A stretch of 64,000 nucleotides of DNA from assembly GCF_040802235.1 (NCBI RefSeq), contig NC_133158.1, positions 158,670,401-158,734,400 on the forward strand, written 5' to 3'. How positions within the stretch are numbered: the stretch's first letter is position 1; each line of letters begins with the position of its first letter. A model generated the notes under the pieces. That model saw nothing but the letters and a program-made list of their open reading frames with translations. It was not told the DNA's origin and did not search any database. A program made the position numbers and the translations under genes. This stretch comes from Manis javanica. Its lineage: Eukaryota; Chordata; Mammalia; Pholidota; Manidae. Shown one piece after another: positions 12,476 to 25,799 of the stretch.

Positions 12476-14460
12476 GTTAATATGAAAAAAGAAAAAATAG
12501 ATTCACTGGATATGTTATAAAAATGTAATTCCCCTAAAGCAAATATAAATTATAAAGAAAATAAAAATATTATTATAGAAGAAATATAGAATATTTCCAT
12601 AAACACTATTCCCTTAGAAATACTGAATCTGATAAAACCATAAAGTTGTTCTACCAAAACCAAACCTTGAAAATACAGATAAGTAAAATATCATGTAAAA
12701 ATGTTCAGAATATATTTAAAAGAGGAAGAGAAAGTCTCTTACTTATTATTTTAAAAAAAGTTTGCCAAATCAGAAAACATATATAAATCAATCTCAAACA
12801 ATATTCAAAAACCCTTTAAAATATCAGCAAAAAAAAAAAAATACTATGGAGACACTGGACATATTCTCAGTAAATTGGGAATAAAAATAAAATATGTGTA
12901 CAGTTTAACATTTTTCTGAAAGTGCTGACCAACATACTTAGAAAAAGAAAGATTTTAGAGATTTAAAAAGTGTAAAGATGGATTGACAAAACTGGTTTTG
13001 GACATTATATACTTAAGTAATTAGCAAACTCAAGATAGTTGGGGAATGGAGATAATGTTGGTAGCTAAACAGTGCTCAGTTGATAAAAAAGATTCACAGG
13101 CCCCAAAATGGCAATATTTATGATTCTATTTTTTACCAAAAAGAAAATACACTATAGCAACAGAAATACAGTAAGGATATTCATAGCAGGTACAGACTCA
13201 CATTATCTTCACTCTGGAAAGGCCACAGGGAAGCACTTCATTTCTCAGATCATCACTACTGGCTTGTGCACAAAACATCTCGAGTAATTCAACACAGAAA
13301 ACATACAGACATTATATCTATTTAAATCTGACTGGCACACACATAATAAAGTTTAATCAATGAATTATAAAGAAATAGTTGACATGGCATGTCAATTGCA
13401 CATTGTGTGAATGTAGATGAGATATTATTTATAAACATATGTAAAGTACAAATCAAATACCAAAGGCATTCAGGTTCAAATTTTAAAGTGTTTTTTTCTA
13501 AAAAATAATAGAGAATCTTAATATGACATAAGATGAAATAACCTTAGAGGGCTTCTTGTCAACGTTTTAGTATTCCATTTGAGAAAATTCAGGTCTAAAA
13601 CTCAAATTTACCCATGTAGAAAAATGCCAGGACTCTAGCTGGGACCATGATGCCTAGCAGGATGTGGATGTGCAGAGCAGGCATGTTGAAATTGACTTAG
13701 AAAAAAGCATATTGATTCTCTTCATAATAAAATGTTTATTTCATAATAAAGGATTTTGTCTCATTCTTTATTCTAATCTCTTAAAATCTCCTTTAACTCC
13801 ATGATATCTATTTTACAGAAAACAAGGAATGTACTCAAAACTACATGTTTCTAAATTCAGAGTTTCTAGGCCATTAAAGAACTTATAATACCTTTGTTTA
13901 TGATAAGTAATAGAGTGTGAAGCAAAGACAAATAATTTAAAATTATTATTACTTACAATACAAATAATAACATGCTTTTTACCTGATATGTTGATTCAAA
14001 TATTCCACTAGCTTGTGAAAGGCTATATCCTTTCCTAAGATTGGATATTTTCTTTGAGATTTGGAAAAATAGAATAAAAAATTATGTAGAGAAAACTTAT
14101 GAAAAAGCTTATAAATCAAGTTAGATTTAAAAAAGAATCAAATAGTAGAATAATTAGAAGAATGAGGAATGATTGTCAGTTTAAATCATCATATATGTAT
14201 CATTTCAATGTTTGGGCCATCTCAAATCACAACAAATTTAGCTCCATATTCCCTTCACATTCTAAGCAAAACTCAGTAATTGGAACAATTTGCCTTTATT
14301 GCTTCCCTTTTCTTTCCAATTTTCTTTACATATGTCATAGATCCTTCAGGATGGGAAATTAAAGCATTTATTAACTCTAGATTTAAACTTCTTTTCCACA
14401 TAATGTTATTTGATGCCTATCAAGACATTGCTTTAGTTAATGACATTATTGCATTGATAA
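12476..14460. other. AT-rich DNA, possibly very old L1 debris
   Basis: No gene seen. The text near 12490-12900 (long A-rich, purine-biased plus strand) resembles extremely decayed L1 ORF2, but I could not align it convincingly. 13.5-13.7 kb hints at a MIR core and is too diverged to call. Confidence 0.35.
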
Positions 14461-14474
14461 AGAATATTAACTCT

Positions 14475-15434
14475 ATGAACTGAACAGACAGTTCTCCAAA
14501 GAAGAAATTCAGATGGCCTACAGACCCATGAAAAGATGCTCCACATTGCTAGTCATCAGAGAAATGTAAATTAAAACCACAATGAGATATCACCTCACAC
14601 CATAAGGATCACCACCATCCAAAAGACAAACAACAACAAAATACTGCTGGTGGGAGTGTTAATTAGTTCAACCATTGTGAAAAGCAGTATGAGATTCCTC
14701 AAAAAACTCAAAACAGAAATACCATTTGACCTAGGAATTCCACTCCTAGGAATTTACCCTAAGAATGCAGCAGCCCAGTTGGAAAAAGACATATGCTCCC
14801 CTATGTTTATCACAGCACTATTTACAATAGCCAAGAAATGGAAGCAACCTAAGTGTCCATCAGTAGATGAATGGATGAAGAAGATATGGTACATACACAC
14901 AATGGAATATTATTCAGCCAAAGGAAGAAAACAAATCCTACCATTTGCAACAACATGGATGAAGCTACAAGGTATTATGCTCAGTGAAATAAGCCAGGTG
15001 GAGAAAGACAAGTATCAAATGATTTCACTCATCTGTGGAGTATAAGAACAAAGAAAAAATTGAAGGAGCGAAACAGCAGCAGACTCACAGAACCCAAGAA
15101 TGGACGGACTAACAGTTACCAAAGGGAAAGTGACCGGGGAGGGAGGATGAGTGGGAAGGGAGGGATAAGGGTGGGGGGAAAGAAAAGGGGCATTATTATT
15201 AGCATGCATAATGTGGGGAGGGGCACAAGGAGGGCTGTACAACACAGAGAAGACAAGTAGTGATTCTAAAGATCTTACTATGCTGATGGACTGTAATGGA
15301 GTTTGTGGGGGGAACTTGGTGATGGGGGGAATCTAGTAAACATAATGTTCCTCATGTAATTATAGGTTAATGATACGAAAATAAAAATAAAAATAAAAAT
15401 AAAATGATTGAATACATCCACAACAATAAAAAAA
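14475..15434 (+). mobile_element. 5'-truncated L1 with target duplication
   Basis: ORF2 C-terminus, a G-rich 3'UTR and an (A-A-A-A-T)n tail form a short L1 copy. The flanks AGAATATTAACTCT (14461-14474) and AGAGTATTAACTCT (15435-15448) match at 13 of 14 bases and mark a target-site duplication. The element stops at the ordinary L1 tail and carries none of the retroviral sequence found after the 3'UTR in the copies at 31.9, 45.4 and 55.3 kb. Confidence 0.93.
14490..15045 (+). pseudogene. L1 ORF2 C-terminal fragment
   Basis: The frame at 14650-15045 encodes the last part of the L1 reverse-transcriptase protein. It includes the [25 protein letters not shown] and WYIHTMEYYSA blocks typical of the ORF2 tail, ends LICGV and stops. 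The zinc-knuckle region upstream is lost or broken: the block running from peptides like those at 48289 is shortened near 14600-14650. No endonuclease or RT domain is present, so it is inert. Confidence 0.9.
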
Positions 15435-15448
15435 AGAGTATTAACTCT

Positions 15449-16289
15449 TTATCAGAGGTGATGGTAATAATTTCTTAATTGCATATGAGTCAAATTCAAT
15501 AGATAAATGTCTTGCTTTCCTGCCTGGGAAGTGAAAGAATAAATGACCTTCCCAAATTTGACTTTTAAGTGCAAATGCATGTAAGATCATTAAATATGGC
15601 TATACAGATTGGTTGCTGTTCATTTGGTATATTCATTCTTTCAGTGACCAGTGGTCCACATTAAGTAAAGGATATTAGTATATAATGATCTACTAAAAGG
15701 ATTTTACATATCAATATCAGAAACTAAGAAGAAAGGCACTGTTGCTTTCACTTTTAGAAAAGAGATAATCTATTTCCTCATTTTATTTCTCCTTCTGAGA
15801 AATAGAACAGCTGCCTTCATCATACACATTGGCATTTCCACCTTCCCAACCTCTGGGGGAAATAAAAATTATTTTCAAACTTTTAGTTCCATCTGTTTAC
15901 TTTCTAGTTTACATAAATAGGGAGAAAATGCCTCTAGTTTTTAGCATTCTATTCATCCCAAGATGGTAGTTTTTTCTGTTGCTTGCGTGTTTTTAACTAT
16001 TTGTTTTGTGTGTGACTACAAGTATTTCCATGTCATTCAGTTGAGTGAGTTTCATCTTAATAATTAAGTCACCTTTATTCCTTCTTCCTGTAAGGGCTCA
16101 ATCAGCTGGTTGGTCAGTCAGCAGTATTCATTAAATAATACTTACTATGTGGTAGATACTCTACTGGGTTCTAGTTGAGTAAACAGAAAGACACAGTTGT
16201 GCAGCTTTGAGGGTGCCAAACTATGGACTGAAGTAGAAAACAGTACATGTGTCCCTTCTTTAAGTAGGCAGGGTAGATAGCAAACATCT
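15449..16289. other. Anonymous AT-rich DNA
   Basis: No gene or confidently named repeat is seen. Confidence 0.6.
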
Positions 16290-16720
16290 TCTTAAAGAGG
16301 TAGCATTTAAGCTAAAACTTAAAGAAAAGAATAACCATCTACCATTTAAAGGTTGAAAGAACATGAAGGAAAAGGTAATTCCAAGAAGAGTAGGTTCAAA
16401 GACCATGAGAAAAAAAAAAGGAATATTCAAGAAACTCAAAGAATATAGTAATAGCTAGAGCTTGGTATTATTGGGAGAATATGGTACCAACTGAGATTGG
16501 AAAAATGGGCTGGGCTCAGATCACATAGGGCTTTTGGGCTGTGACTGAGCATCCCACTTTAAGACAGGGTCTGAGGATATTCAATTAAATGAATCCAAAG
16601 TCTTTGAGAAGACTAACTGTTTAAGTACACTGTTTCTGCTTTGGATGGAGAATGGTTTGAAGGGGACAACAGCGGAAGAGGAGAGTCCAGGTAGAAGGAT
16701 GGCTGTGACCACCCATAAAA
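16290..16720 (+). repeat. Ancient mid-repetitive element, second copy
   Basis: Blocks such as gaggtagcatttaagctaaaac, cagatcacatagggcttt and ggatggagaatggtttgaaggg follow the same ancient consensus that I see at 45-1110, here an upstream portion of it. I cannot name the family. The open frames around 16581-16914 lie in this repeat and are chance. Confidence 0.4.
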
Positions 16721-17945
16721 ACAGAATGGACTCCCACCCAAAATTTGGTTTGGATGTTGACATTGATGATATCACTCAAACACACCAAGAGGGCATGAAA
16801 AGCTTTATGACTCACATAATGAGGCTTTCTGGGAGAGCAGTAGAGATCCCAAGCAGGCTTCTCAGTATTATATGTCCTATGATGTTTGTGCAGTATGTTA
16901 ACTTTAAAAATTAGTAAATTGTGATTTCTGATCCTATCCTAAAGAGATATGTTGCATGTTGTATCTAAATTTGTGTTTGAAATTGGTTATATGGATATGT
17001 AAAGGGCACATTCAGTTCCCATTAAACCAGGGAACTATGGTATGATAGCCAAGATATGGGGAGGGCTAGGGGAGGTGTAGTGTGGAGATGAAGAGAAGGA
17101 AGGTGTCTGCTTTTAAATGCTGTCTTCAGCACATCATGTACTGGTTACTAAGTTCTGTGTTCATCCAATCAGGAGAAATGAGAAGACAATGTTCGTTAAT
17201 GTGGTGCCACACACAAATAAGGGAGCAGATGGAATTTTCAATTACAATTTGGAATTAGAAAGTATAATCTCTTATTCACAGAATCTTATAAATCCTTTAA
17301 AGAAGTTGAAGGAATACCAGTAGAACCAATTTAGCTAACCTGGCAGGCACTGAGGAGAATACAATGAAAACAATAAATGGTGCTGATTGCAGCCCAGAAA
17401 ATCAGCAAACCTTAATCTTAGGCCAATAGAAGAATTGAAGAAAGTATTGATGTTTTTATATATGCGTTTCTTTTCTTAAATTGTCAGCAAGCAGCTGTTT
17501 TATTATACAGAAAGAAGCCAGATTCCAAATTTGACAAGAAAGTCAGCAAAAATAAAGTTGAGTTGATTTTCATGAATAAGTGTACACAAATCAAATATTC
17601 TACATTCTAAAACTAAGGAAGGCTGAAATGTGAAAACAAAGCCTAACTTGGGAAGTTTATCAGCTTATCTTCTGAGGTTTTTAAATAACCTTTCTTTTTC
17701 TTTAAATCCTATTTACTTGACTTGATTAAAAAAGGGGTTGTAAAAGGAACAGAAAATGTATACACTGCCAACTTATACTGAGTGAGACCATTCTGAGATT
17801 TTCAGTGCTATCAAGTATAGAAAAGTATATTGTTAGTAACTCAGTACAAGTTCTGCCAAGATTAAAATCTCTTCTTATTTCAGAGAGAAATATTATAACA
17901 TAAATCATGTTTACTGGAATTTAAACAAGACAGTACCTCTCTCTC

Positions 17946-18000
<55 letters not shown>

Positions 18001-19325
18001 TTAGATGGAAAGATGACTTATCTTTACCTAATTTTCTCATACGTAATGGAAAAAATAGGCCTTGAAATCTACTAAGCTTCATAAAAATGTGTATAAAAAT
18101 AGGATTTGACTTCCTGAAATTATTATTATTTCAAAATAAAAATTTAAGATATGTATTTAATTTTTAAAACATGAAGGATGTCTCCTCTTTCTGTACACTC
18201 TGGAACAATTTAAATGGAAAAAGATTCTGCTTATTATTGGTCTATAAATATTCTATCCTTTCTTGTGTTACTTTTAATGATTTGTATTTCTATAGAGAAA
18301 TCATGCCATTCAGTTAAAGATTTAAATATAGTCCCACATATTTTTAAGTGGAATGTGAGTGATTCTTTTCTTTTTAGGACAATGGGACATAAATTATTCT
18401 CAGACAGTTGAATTCAACCTTCTGAACTTTAGCCATATACGTAATAATATGAAGCATGTAGGAATTGAAGGTAAATAAGTAATGTGAGAGAAAGATATGA
18501 TAAAATATGTATCTGTACTGATCAATAGAATCTGAATGTATATTAATTTAAATGTGACAGTCACTGAAACATATTCATGTGTGTGTATTCTTTTAAGTAG
18601 TTACCAAAGAACTTTTCTATTTAGCATGTGAAAATTGTCTTATAGTTTAATATTTTGCATTCATTTTTTTTTAATGAGAAAGAGAGGAAGAGATTCTCTA
18701 GTAGTACATTGATTTAAAAATACAACAACTTTATAATACAATAAGCCAGGGTATCAACAGGAGGAAAAAAGTCTCAAAATAAATAAATAATATTTAGAGT
18801 TTCACTAGAAAAGAATCATAGCCCTCTCCAACTATATAGTCTCAGCACAGATTTCAAATATTCCTCTCTGCTAGTCTAAGTGTCCCTTGAGGCCTACTCC
18901 TTGCTGACTACAAGGCAATTCTGGTACGGAGTGTGGGGGGATCTTAGTCTGTGCTTGAGTATAAAACAGTATTAAACTTTTAAAAGAAAACAGGAAAACA
19001 GTCCCTGACAGGACTTTGTTCTCAATAAAAACTGGTTGAATGAGCAAAAAGATGATTTGATAGATATAACAAACCATATGATTATGAATAATAATATTTC
19101 TATTATCATAAATTATGAAGTTAATTTTGGAATGTAAGTTTAAACAAGTCTACTGAAAAGGAAATTTGCTTACTGAACTCTTTTGAAATAAAAAAATGAA
19201 AACACAATCTATTTATTGGAGGGTCAAATACATTTTGAGCAGTGAAATATAAAGTGATTTATACAATAGTTCACACAATGCATCTATCACTATAAAAATC
19301 TTTAGCCTAGTATGGGACATCATGC
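16721..19325. other. Anonymous AT-rich DNA
   Basis: No gene seen. It contains the TA microsatellite at 17952-17998. Confidence 0.6.
17952..17998. repeat. (TA)n microsatellite
   Basis: About 23 uninterrupted TA units (47 bp), preceded by a short TCTC/GTGT stretch. Likely length-polymorphic. Confidence 0.98.
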
Positions 19326-19345
19326 AAGCTAGCTTTCTTTTTTAA

Positions 19346-19393
19346 TTTCATTTCATTTCATTTCATTTCATTTCATTTATTTATTTATTTATT
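19346..19393. repeat. (TTTCA)n/(TTTA)n tail of element D
   Basis: Six or so TTTCA units followed by TTTA units, at exactly the poly(A) position of element D. It is an expanded A-rich retrotransposon tail read on the opposite strand. Confidence 0.95.
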
Positions 19394-19727
19394 AAGGTAT
19401 ATTGATACACAATCTTATGAAGGTTTCACAAGAAAAACTATATGGTTACTACATTTACCCTTATTACTGAGTCCCCACCATACCCCATTGCAGTCACTGT
19501 CCATCAGTGTAATAAGATGCCACAGAGTCCCTACTTGTCTTTTCTGTGCTATACTATCTTCCCAGTGACCCACACACACACCATGTACACTAATCATGAT
19601 ATCCCTCAAACACCTTCTCCTTCCCTCCCCACCTGCCTTCCCTTACCTCTCCCTTTTGGTAACCACTAGTCCCTTCTTGGAGTCTGTGAGTCTGCTGCTG
19701 TTTTGTTCCTTCAGTTTTGCTTCATTG

Positions 19728-22700
19728 TTATACTCCACAAATGAGGGAAATCATTTGGCACTTGTCTTTCACTGCCTGGTTTATTTCACTGAGCATAACA
19801 CCCTCCAGCTCCATCCATGTTGTTGCAAAAGGTAGGATCTGTCTTCTTCTTAAGGTTGAATAATATTCCAGTGTGTATATGTACCACATCTTCTTTATCC
19901 ATTCATCTACTGATGGACACTTAGGTTGCTTCCATATCTTGGCTATTGTAAGTAGTGCTGCAAGAAATACAGGGGCAATGTCTTTTTGAATCTGAGAAGT
20001 TGTTTTCTTTGAGTAAATTCCTAAGATTGGAATTCCCAGGTCAAACAGTATTTCTATTTTTAGTTGTATAAATACCCATATTGCTTTCCACAATGGCTGA
20101 ACTACTTTATATTCACACCAGCAGTATAAGAGGGTTTCCTTTTCTCCTCATCCTTGCCAGCATATGTTGTTCTTAGACTTTTCGAAGGTGGACATTCTAA
20201 CTGGTGTGAGGTGATATCTCCTTGTGGTTTTAATTTGCATTTCCCTGATAATTAGCGATGTGGAGTATCTTTTCATGTGCCTGTTGGCCATCTGAATTTC
20301 TTCTAGGGAGAATTGTCTGTTCATGTACTCCACCCATTTTTTAATAGGGTTATTTGCTTTTTGGGTGTTGAGGCACATCAGTTCTTTATATACTTTGGAT
20401 ATTAATCCCTTGTCAGATATGTCATTTACAAATATATTCTCCCATAATGTAGGATGCCTTTTTGTTTTGTTGGTGATGTCCTTTGCCATACAAAAACTTT
20501 TTAGTTCGATGTAGTCCCATGAGTTCATTTTTGCTTTTGTTTCCCTTACTCAAGGAGATGGGTTCAGGAAGAAGTTGCTCATGCTTATATTCTGGAGATG
20601 TTTGCCTATGTTGTCTTCTAAGAGTTTTATGGTTTCATGACATACATTCAAGTCTTTAACCCATTTTGAGTTTACTTTTCTGTATGGGGTTAAACAACAA
20701 TCCAGTTTCATTGTCTTGCATGAAGCTGTCCAGTTTTGCCAACACCAGCTGTTGAAGAGGCTGTCACTTCCCCATTGTATATCCATGGCTCCTTTATCAC
20801 ATATTAGTTGACCATGTATGCTTGGGTTTATATCTGGACTCTCAGGTCTGTTCCATTGGTCTATTGCTCTGTTCTTGTGCCAGTACCAAATTGTCATGAA
20901 TAATGTGGCTTTGTAGTAGAGCTTGAAGTTGGGGACCATAATCCCCCCTGTTTTATCCTTCCTTCTCAGGATTGCTTTGGCTATTTGGGGGTCTTTTGTG
21001 GTTCCACATGAATTTTAGAACTATTTGCTCTAGTTCATTGAAGAATGCTGGGTTGGTATTTTGATAGGGATTGCATTGAATCTGTAGATTACTTTTGGCA
21101 GGATGGCCATTTTCACAATATTAATTCTTCCTATCCATGAGCACAGGATGTGTTTCCATTTATTAGTATCTTCTTTAATTTCTTTCATGAGTGTTTTGTA
21201 GTTTTCAGGGTATAGATCTTTCACATCCTTCATTAGGTTTATTACTAGGTGTTTTATTCTTTTTGATGCAATTGTGAATGGAATTGTTTTCCTGATTTGA
21301 TTTCTCTTTCTGCTAGTTCATCATTAGTGTATAGGAATGAAAGAGATTTCTGTGTATTAATTTTGTATCCTGCAACTTTGCTAAATTCAGATATTAGATC
21401 TAGTAGTTTTGGAGTGGATTTTTAGGGTTTTTAAGTACCATATCATGTCATCTGCAAACAGTGACAGTTTAACTTCTTATTTACCAATCTAGATGACTTT
21501 TATTTCTTTATGTTTTCTGATTGCCATGGTGAAGACCACCAGAAGTATGTTGAGTAAAAGTGGGGAGAGTGGGCATCCCTGTCTTGTTCTGATCTTCAAG
21601 GAAAAGCTTTCAGCTTCTCACTGTTAAGACAATGTTGGCTGTGGGTTTGTCATATATGGACTTTATTATGTTGATATACTTGCCCTCTATTCCAATTTTG
21701 TTGAGAGTTTTTATCAAGAATGGGTGTTGAATTTTGTCAAATTTTTTTTCAAGAATGGGTGTTGAATTTTGTCAAATTTTTTTTCAGCATCTATGGAGAT
21801 GATCATGTGGTTATTGTCTTTCTTTTTGTTGATGTGGTGGATGATGTTAATGGATCTTCAAATGTTGTACTATCCTTGCATCCCTGGGATGAATCCCATT
21901 TGATCATAATGGATGATCTTTTTGGTGTATGTTTGAATTTGGTTTGCTAATATTTTGTTGAGTATTTTTGCATGTTTGTTCATCAGGGATATTGGTCTGT
22001 AATTTTCTTTTTCTGTGGTATATCTTTGTCTGGTTTTGGTATTAAAGTGATGCTGGCCTCATAGAATGATTCTGGAAGTACTCCCTCTTCTTCTACATTT
22101 TTTAAAACTTTAAGGATGGTGGGTATTAGGTCATCACTAAATGTTTGATAAAAATCAGCAGTGAAGCCATCTGGTAGAGGAGTTTTGTTCTTAGGTTGTT
22201 TTTGATTACCAATTTAATTTTGTTGCTGGTAACTGGTCTGTTTAGATTTTCTCTTTCTTTCTGGGTCAGTCTTGGAAGTTTGTATTTTTCAAGAAAATTG
22301 TCCAGGCTATCAAGTTTGTTAGCATATAATTTTTCATAGTATTCTCTAATATTTCTTTGTATTTCTGTGGTGTCCTTTCTCATTTATGATTCTGTTTATG
22401 TGTGTAGCCTCTCCTTTTTTCTTGATAAGTCTGCCTAGGTATTTATATACTTGGTTTATTTTCTCAAAGATCCAGCTCCTGCTTTCATTGATTCTTTCTA
22501 TTGTTTTACCTTCTCGATTTTATTTATTTATGCTCTAATCTTTGTTATCTCCCTTCTTCTAACGACTTTGGGCCTCATTTGTTCTTCTTTTTCAAGCTTC
22601 GCTAATTGTGAATTTAGCCTGTTCATATGGGATTGTTCTTCTTTCCTAAGGTGGGCCTGTATTGCAATATACTTCCCTCTTAGCAGGGCCTTCTCTGCAT

Positions 22701-23555
22701 CCCACAGATTTTTGTGCTGTTGAATTATTGTTATCATTTGTCTCTATATATTGCTTGATCTCTGTTTTTATTTGGTCATTGATCCATTGATTATTTAGGA
22801 GAATGTTGTTAAGCCTCCAGGTGTTTGTGGGCTTTTTCATTGCCTTTGTGTAATTTATTTCTAGTTTCATACTTTTGTGGTCTGAGACACTGATGGGCAC
22901 AATTTCAATCTTTTTGAATTTATTGAGGCTCTTTTTGTGGCCTAGTATATGATCTATTCTTGAAAATGTTCCATGTGCACTTGAGAAGAATGTGTATCCT
23001 GCTGCTTTTGGGTAAAGTGTTCAATAGATGTCCATTAGTTCCATTTGTTCTAATACATAGTTCAGTGCCTCTGTCTCTTATTTTCTGTCTGGTTGATCTG
23101 TCTTTTGGAGTGAGTAGTGTGTTGAAGTCTCCTAAAATGAATGCATTGCATTCTATTTCCTCCTTTACTTCTGTTGGTATTTGTTTCACATATGCTGGTG
23201 CTCCTATGTTGTGTGCATATATGTTTATAATGGTTATATCTTCTTGTTGGACTGACCGCTTTATCATTATGTAATGTACTTCTTTTTCTCTTGTTACTTT
23301 ATTGGTTTTGAAGTCTATTTTGTCTGATACAAGTACTGCAACATCTGCTTTTTTCTCCCTATTAGTTGCATGAAATATCTTTTTCCATCCCTTCACTTTT
23401 AGTCTGTGTATGTCTGGTTTTGAAGTGAGTCTCTTGTAGGTACATATAGATGGGCATTGTATGTTTATTCATTCAGTGACTATGTCTATTAATTGGTGCA
23501 TTCTGACCATTTACTTTTAGGGTGATTATCGATAGGTATGTACTTATTGCCACTG
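19728..23555 (-). pseudogene. Element D ORF2 (endonuclease-RT), broken
   Basis: Pieces of L1 ORF2 appear in order in three frames. An endonuclease segment lies at 22920-23396 (including ILGDFNTLLTPKDRSTRQK), linker pieces at 22126-22900, and RT remnants near 21.0-21.9 kb. The thumb/C-terminal parts at 20148-20939 include an [22 protein letters not shown]-like block, and the tail at 19728-20093 ends LICGV. A 35-bp tandem duplication at 21715-21784 adds a frameshift in the RT region. It cannot encode active protein. Confidence 0.93.
21715..21784. repeat. 35-bp tandem duplication inside L1 D
   Basis: A 35-base unit ending in a run of eight T is present twice with no spacer (21715-21749, 21750-21784). 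The other L1 copies here have it once. It is a private duplication of this copy. Confidence 0.95.
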
Positions 23556-23869
23556 CAGGCTTTAGATTCCTGCATGCCAAAGGTTCAAGGGTATTTCCCT
23601 TACTATCTGTCTATTTTATCTCACTTAGTATGCTATTAAAAACACAATCTAATGACTCTTTTTTTCCCCTCCTTTTTCTGCCTCCTTCATTCTTTATAAA
23701 TTAGGTATCATATTTTGTACTCTGTCTATCCTTTGATTGACTTTGGGGGTAGTTGCTTTGGCTTTTCATTTGCTTAGTATTTAATTGTTCTACATACTTT
23801 ACTGTGTTTTATTTCCTCTGGTGACAGCTATGTAGCCTTAGGAACACTTCTATCTATAACAGTCCCTCC

Positions 23870-24690
23870 AAAATGCACTATAGATATGGTACATGGGAGG
23901 CAAATTCTCTCAGCTTTTGCTTATATGGAAATTGTTTAATCCCTCCTTCAAATTCAAATGATAATCTTGCTGGGTAGAGTATTCTTGGTTCAACACCTCT
24001 CTGTTTCATTGCATTTAACATGTCATGCCACTCCCTTCTGGCCTGTAAGGTTTCTGTTGAGAAGTCTGATGATAGACTGATGGGTTTTCCTTTGTATGTG
24101 ATCTTTTTCCTCTCTCTAGCTGCTTTTAAAAGTCTATTCTTATCCTTGATCTTTGCCTTTTTAATTATTATATGTCTTGGTGTTGTCTTCCTTGGGTCCA
24201 TTGTGTTGGAAAATCTGTGCACATTCATGGCCTCAGAGAGTATTTGTTTCCCCAGACTGGTGAAGTTTTCAGCAATTACCTCCTCAAAGACTTTCTCTTT
24301 TTCTCTCTTCCTCTTCTTCTGGTACCCCTTTAATGTGAATATTGTTCCATTTGGATTGGTCACAGTTCTCTCAATATTCTTCCATTCCTAGAGATCCTTT
24401 ATTCTCTCTGTGCCTCAGCTTCTCTGTATTCCTGGTCTTTAATTTCTATTCCATTTACTGTCTCCTCTACTTCATCTAATTTGCTTTTAAATCCTTCCAT
24501 TCTATGTTTTATTTCAGATACTGTATTCTTCAATGTTAGTTTCTCATTCTAAAATTCCTCCCTGAGTTCTTAAATATTTTTCTGTACCTCCACGACCATG
24601 TTTATCATTATTATTTTGCAATCTCTTTCAGTAAGATTGATGAATTCAGATTCACTTGGCCCTGTTTCTGATGGTTGCAGTATTTTGGTT
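23870..24690 (-). pseudogene. Element D ORF1, broken
   Basis: The open stretch 23878-24363 encodes the RRM and C-terminal half of an L1 ORF1 RNA-binding protein (blocks FEEVIAENFTSLGKQ, TTPRHIIIKKAKIKDKNRLL, TYKGKPISLSSDFSTETLQ). The N-terminal coiled-coil part toward 24690 is visible only as broken text. The plus-strand frame at 24020-24391 is its shadow. Confidence 0.9.
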
Positions 24691-24729
24691 TAAACCAGGT
24701 TTCTTTGACATTTCATATTTGTTTGAGAG

Positions 24730-24863
24730 AAAAAACTGCTATTACAATTACATTTTTTTTGAAAATTTTGCAATCATTGTGGGTGTAGTCACAAATATAT
24801 ACCTCCTTTTCTGTAAGTTTTTTTTAATGTGTGATTTAGCTTATTTTTGGGTGCAAGTAAGAA
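24730..24863 (+). repeat. About 135-bp segment A (paired with 26781-26916)
   Basis: This block inside element D, between its ORF1 and 5'UTR, is a close match to 26781-26916 outside the element (shared text cacaaatatatacctcc and gtgatttagcttattt). The related older L1 5' end at 39.8-39.9 kb has different sequence at this position, so the block is foreign to L1. Confidence 0.85.
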
Positions 24864-25788
24864 GCTCTACTCTCTAGAGCTACTCTACCCCTGCAGTGAT
24901 GGTGGGGTCACAAGTGAGTGGCTCTGGTGCCTGCAGTGTAGAAAGAGCTGTTTCCTGCTATCCAGCTGCTGTGCCTGTCTCCACTGTCAGAACCAGTGGG
25001 CTGATCACACAGGTGTAAACCTCTATGCTTTGGGTTAATAGCTGCCATAGGCAGGGTCTCCCTCTGGCTGACCTGATGTCAGGGCAGGGACTACTGGTTT
25101 GTGACCTGGTGCTGGCAGGCCAGGAGCAAGGCACAGTCGGCTTCATATCAGGGTGGGGGGCCTCAGGGCTGCATAGCCAGCCAGAGAGATGGGTTACTTG
25201 AAGCTCCTGAAATTTCCCTATATGCTGGGTAGAGTGCATCTGGACAATTTTACCCACCTATCCTTTATCCTGGGCAGCAATCTCTGTGCAATCCTACCCA
25301 CTTTAGCAGCCCTCTCATTGTTAGGAAGTCTCTCAGACTGCCCACCTTTCTTTTGTCCCAGAACAGCTGGATGTGAATCCCTGTTTTCCACAAGGAGCTG
25401 GAATCTCAGTCTCTCTAGGTATTCTGCCTGTCTTAGCTTTCCAACCCTACACATCTCCAGAGCACCATGTAATGTAGTTTAGTGCTCCCAGAGCAGATCT
25501 CCAGGGCTGGGTTGTCAGTAGTCCTTGGCTTCCACCCCCTCTGTCATCCATTCTCTTCCTCCAACAGGTGAGCTAGGGTGGGGGAAGGACTTGGGTCCTG
25601 CTGGATCACTGCTTTGGTACGTTACCCTGTTCCATGAGGTCTGCTCTTTTCTCCAGGTGTATGCAGTCTGGTGCAGCCTTCTTTCCTGTTGCTCTTTTAG
25701 GATTAGTTGTGTTAACTGTATTTTCATATTATACATTGTTTTGGGAGGAGGTCTCTATATCACCTCTCATGCTGCTATTTTTTTCCAT
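24864..25788 (-). promoter_or_regulatory. Element D 5'UTR (old type)
   Basis: Aligns by eye with 39.89-40.83 kb (shared blocks around aagctct...cctgcagcaatggtggagg and ctccagggctgg). L1 5'UTRs hold the internal RNA polymerase II promoter. The start on the minus strand is near 25788, with a degraded motif that corresponds to AAGATGGCAGCATGA in the 40.8-kb copy. The open frames here on both strands look like chance products of GC-richer sequence. Confidence 0.75.
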
Positions 25789-25799
25789 GCTAGCTTTCT

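Larger units (their letters stand above)
19339..25788 (-). mobile_element. L1 element D, near full length, antisense
   Basis: Read on the minus strand: 5'UTR (about 24.87-25.79 kb), ORF1 remnant (23.87-24.69), ORF2 remnant (19.73-23.55), 3'UTR (19.40-19.73) and a variant tail made of (ATGAA)n/(ATAA)n. GCTAGCTTTCT occurs at 19328-19338 and again at 25789-25799, an 11-bp target duplication fixing both ends. The element is heavily decayed, with dozens of frameshifts. Its 5'UTR is a unique-sequence type like that at 39.8-40.8 kb and not the monomer type of elements E and G. It has no retroviral 3' tail. Confidence 0.93.

Noticed and set aside
13520-13680. Possible MIR fragment
   Set aside because: Only a short core-like stretch; too diverged to distinguish from chance.
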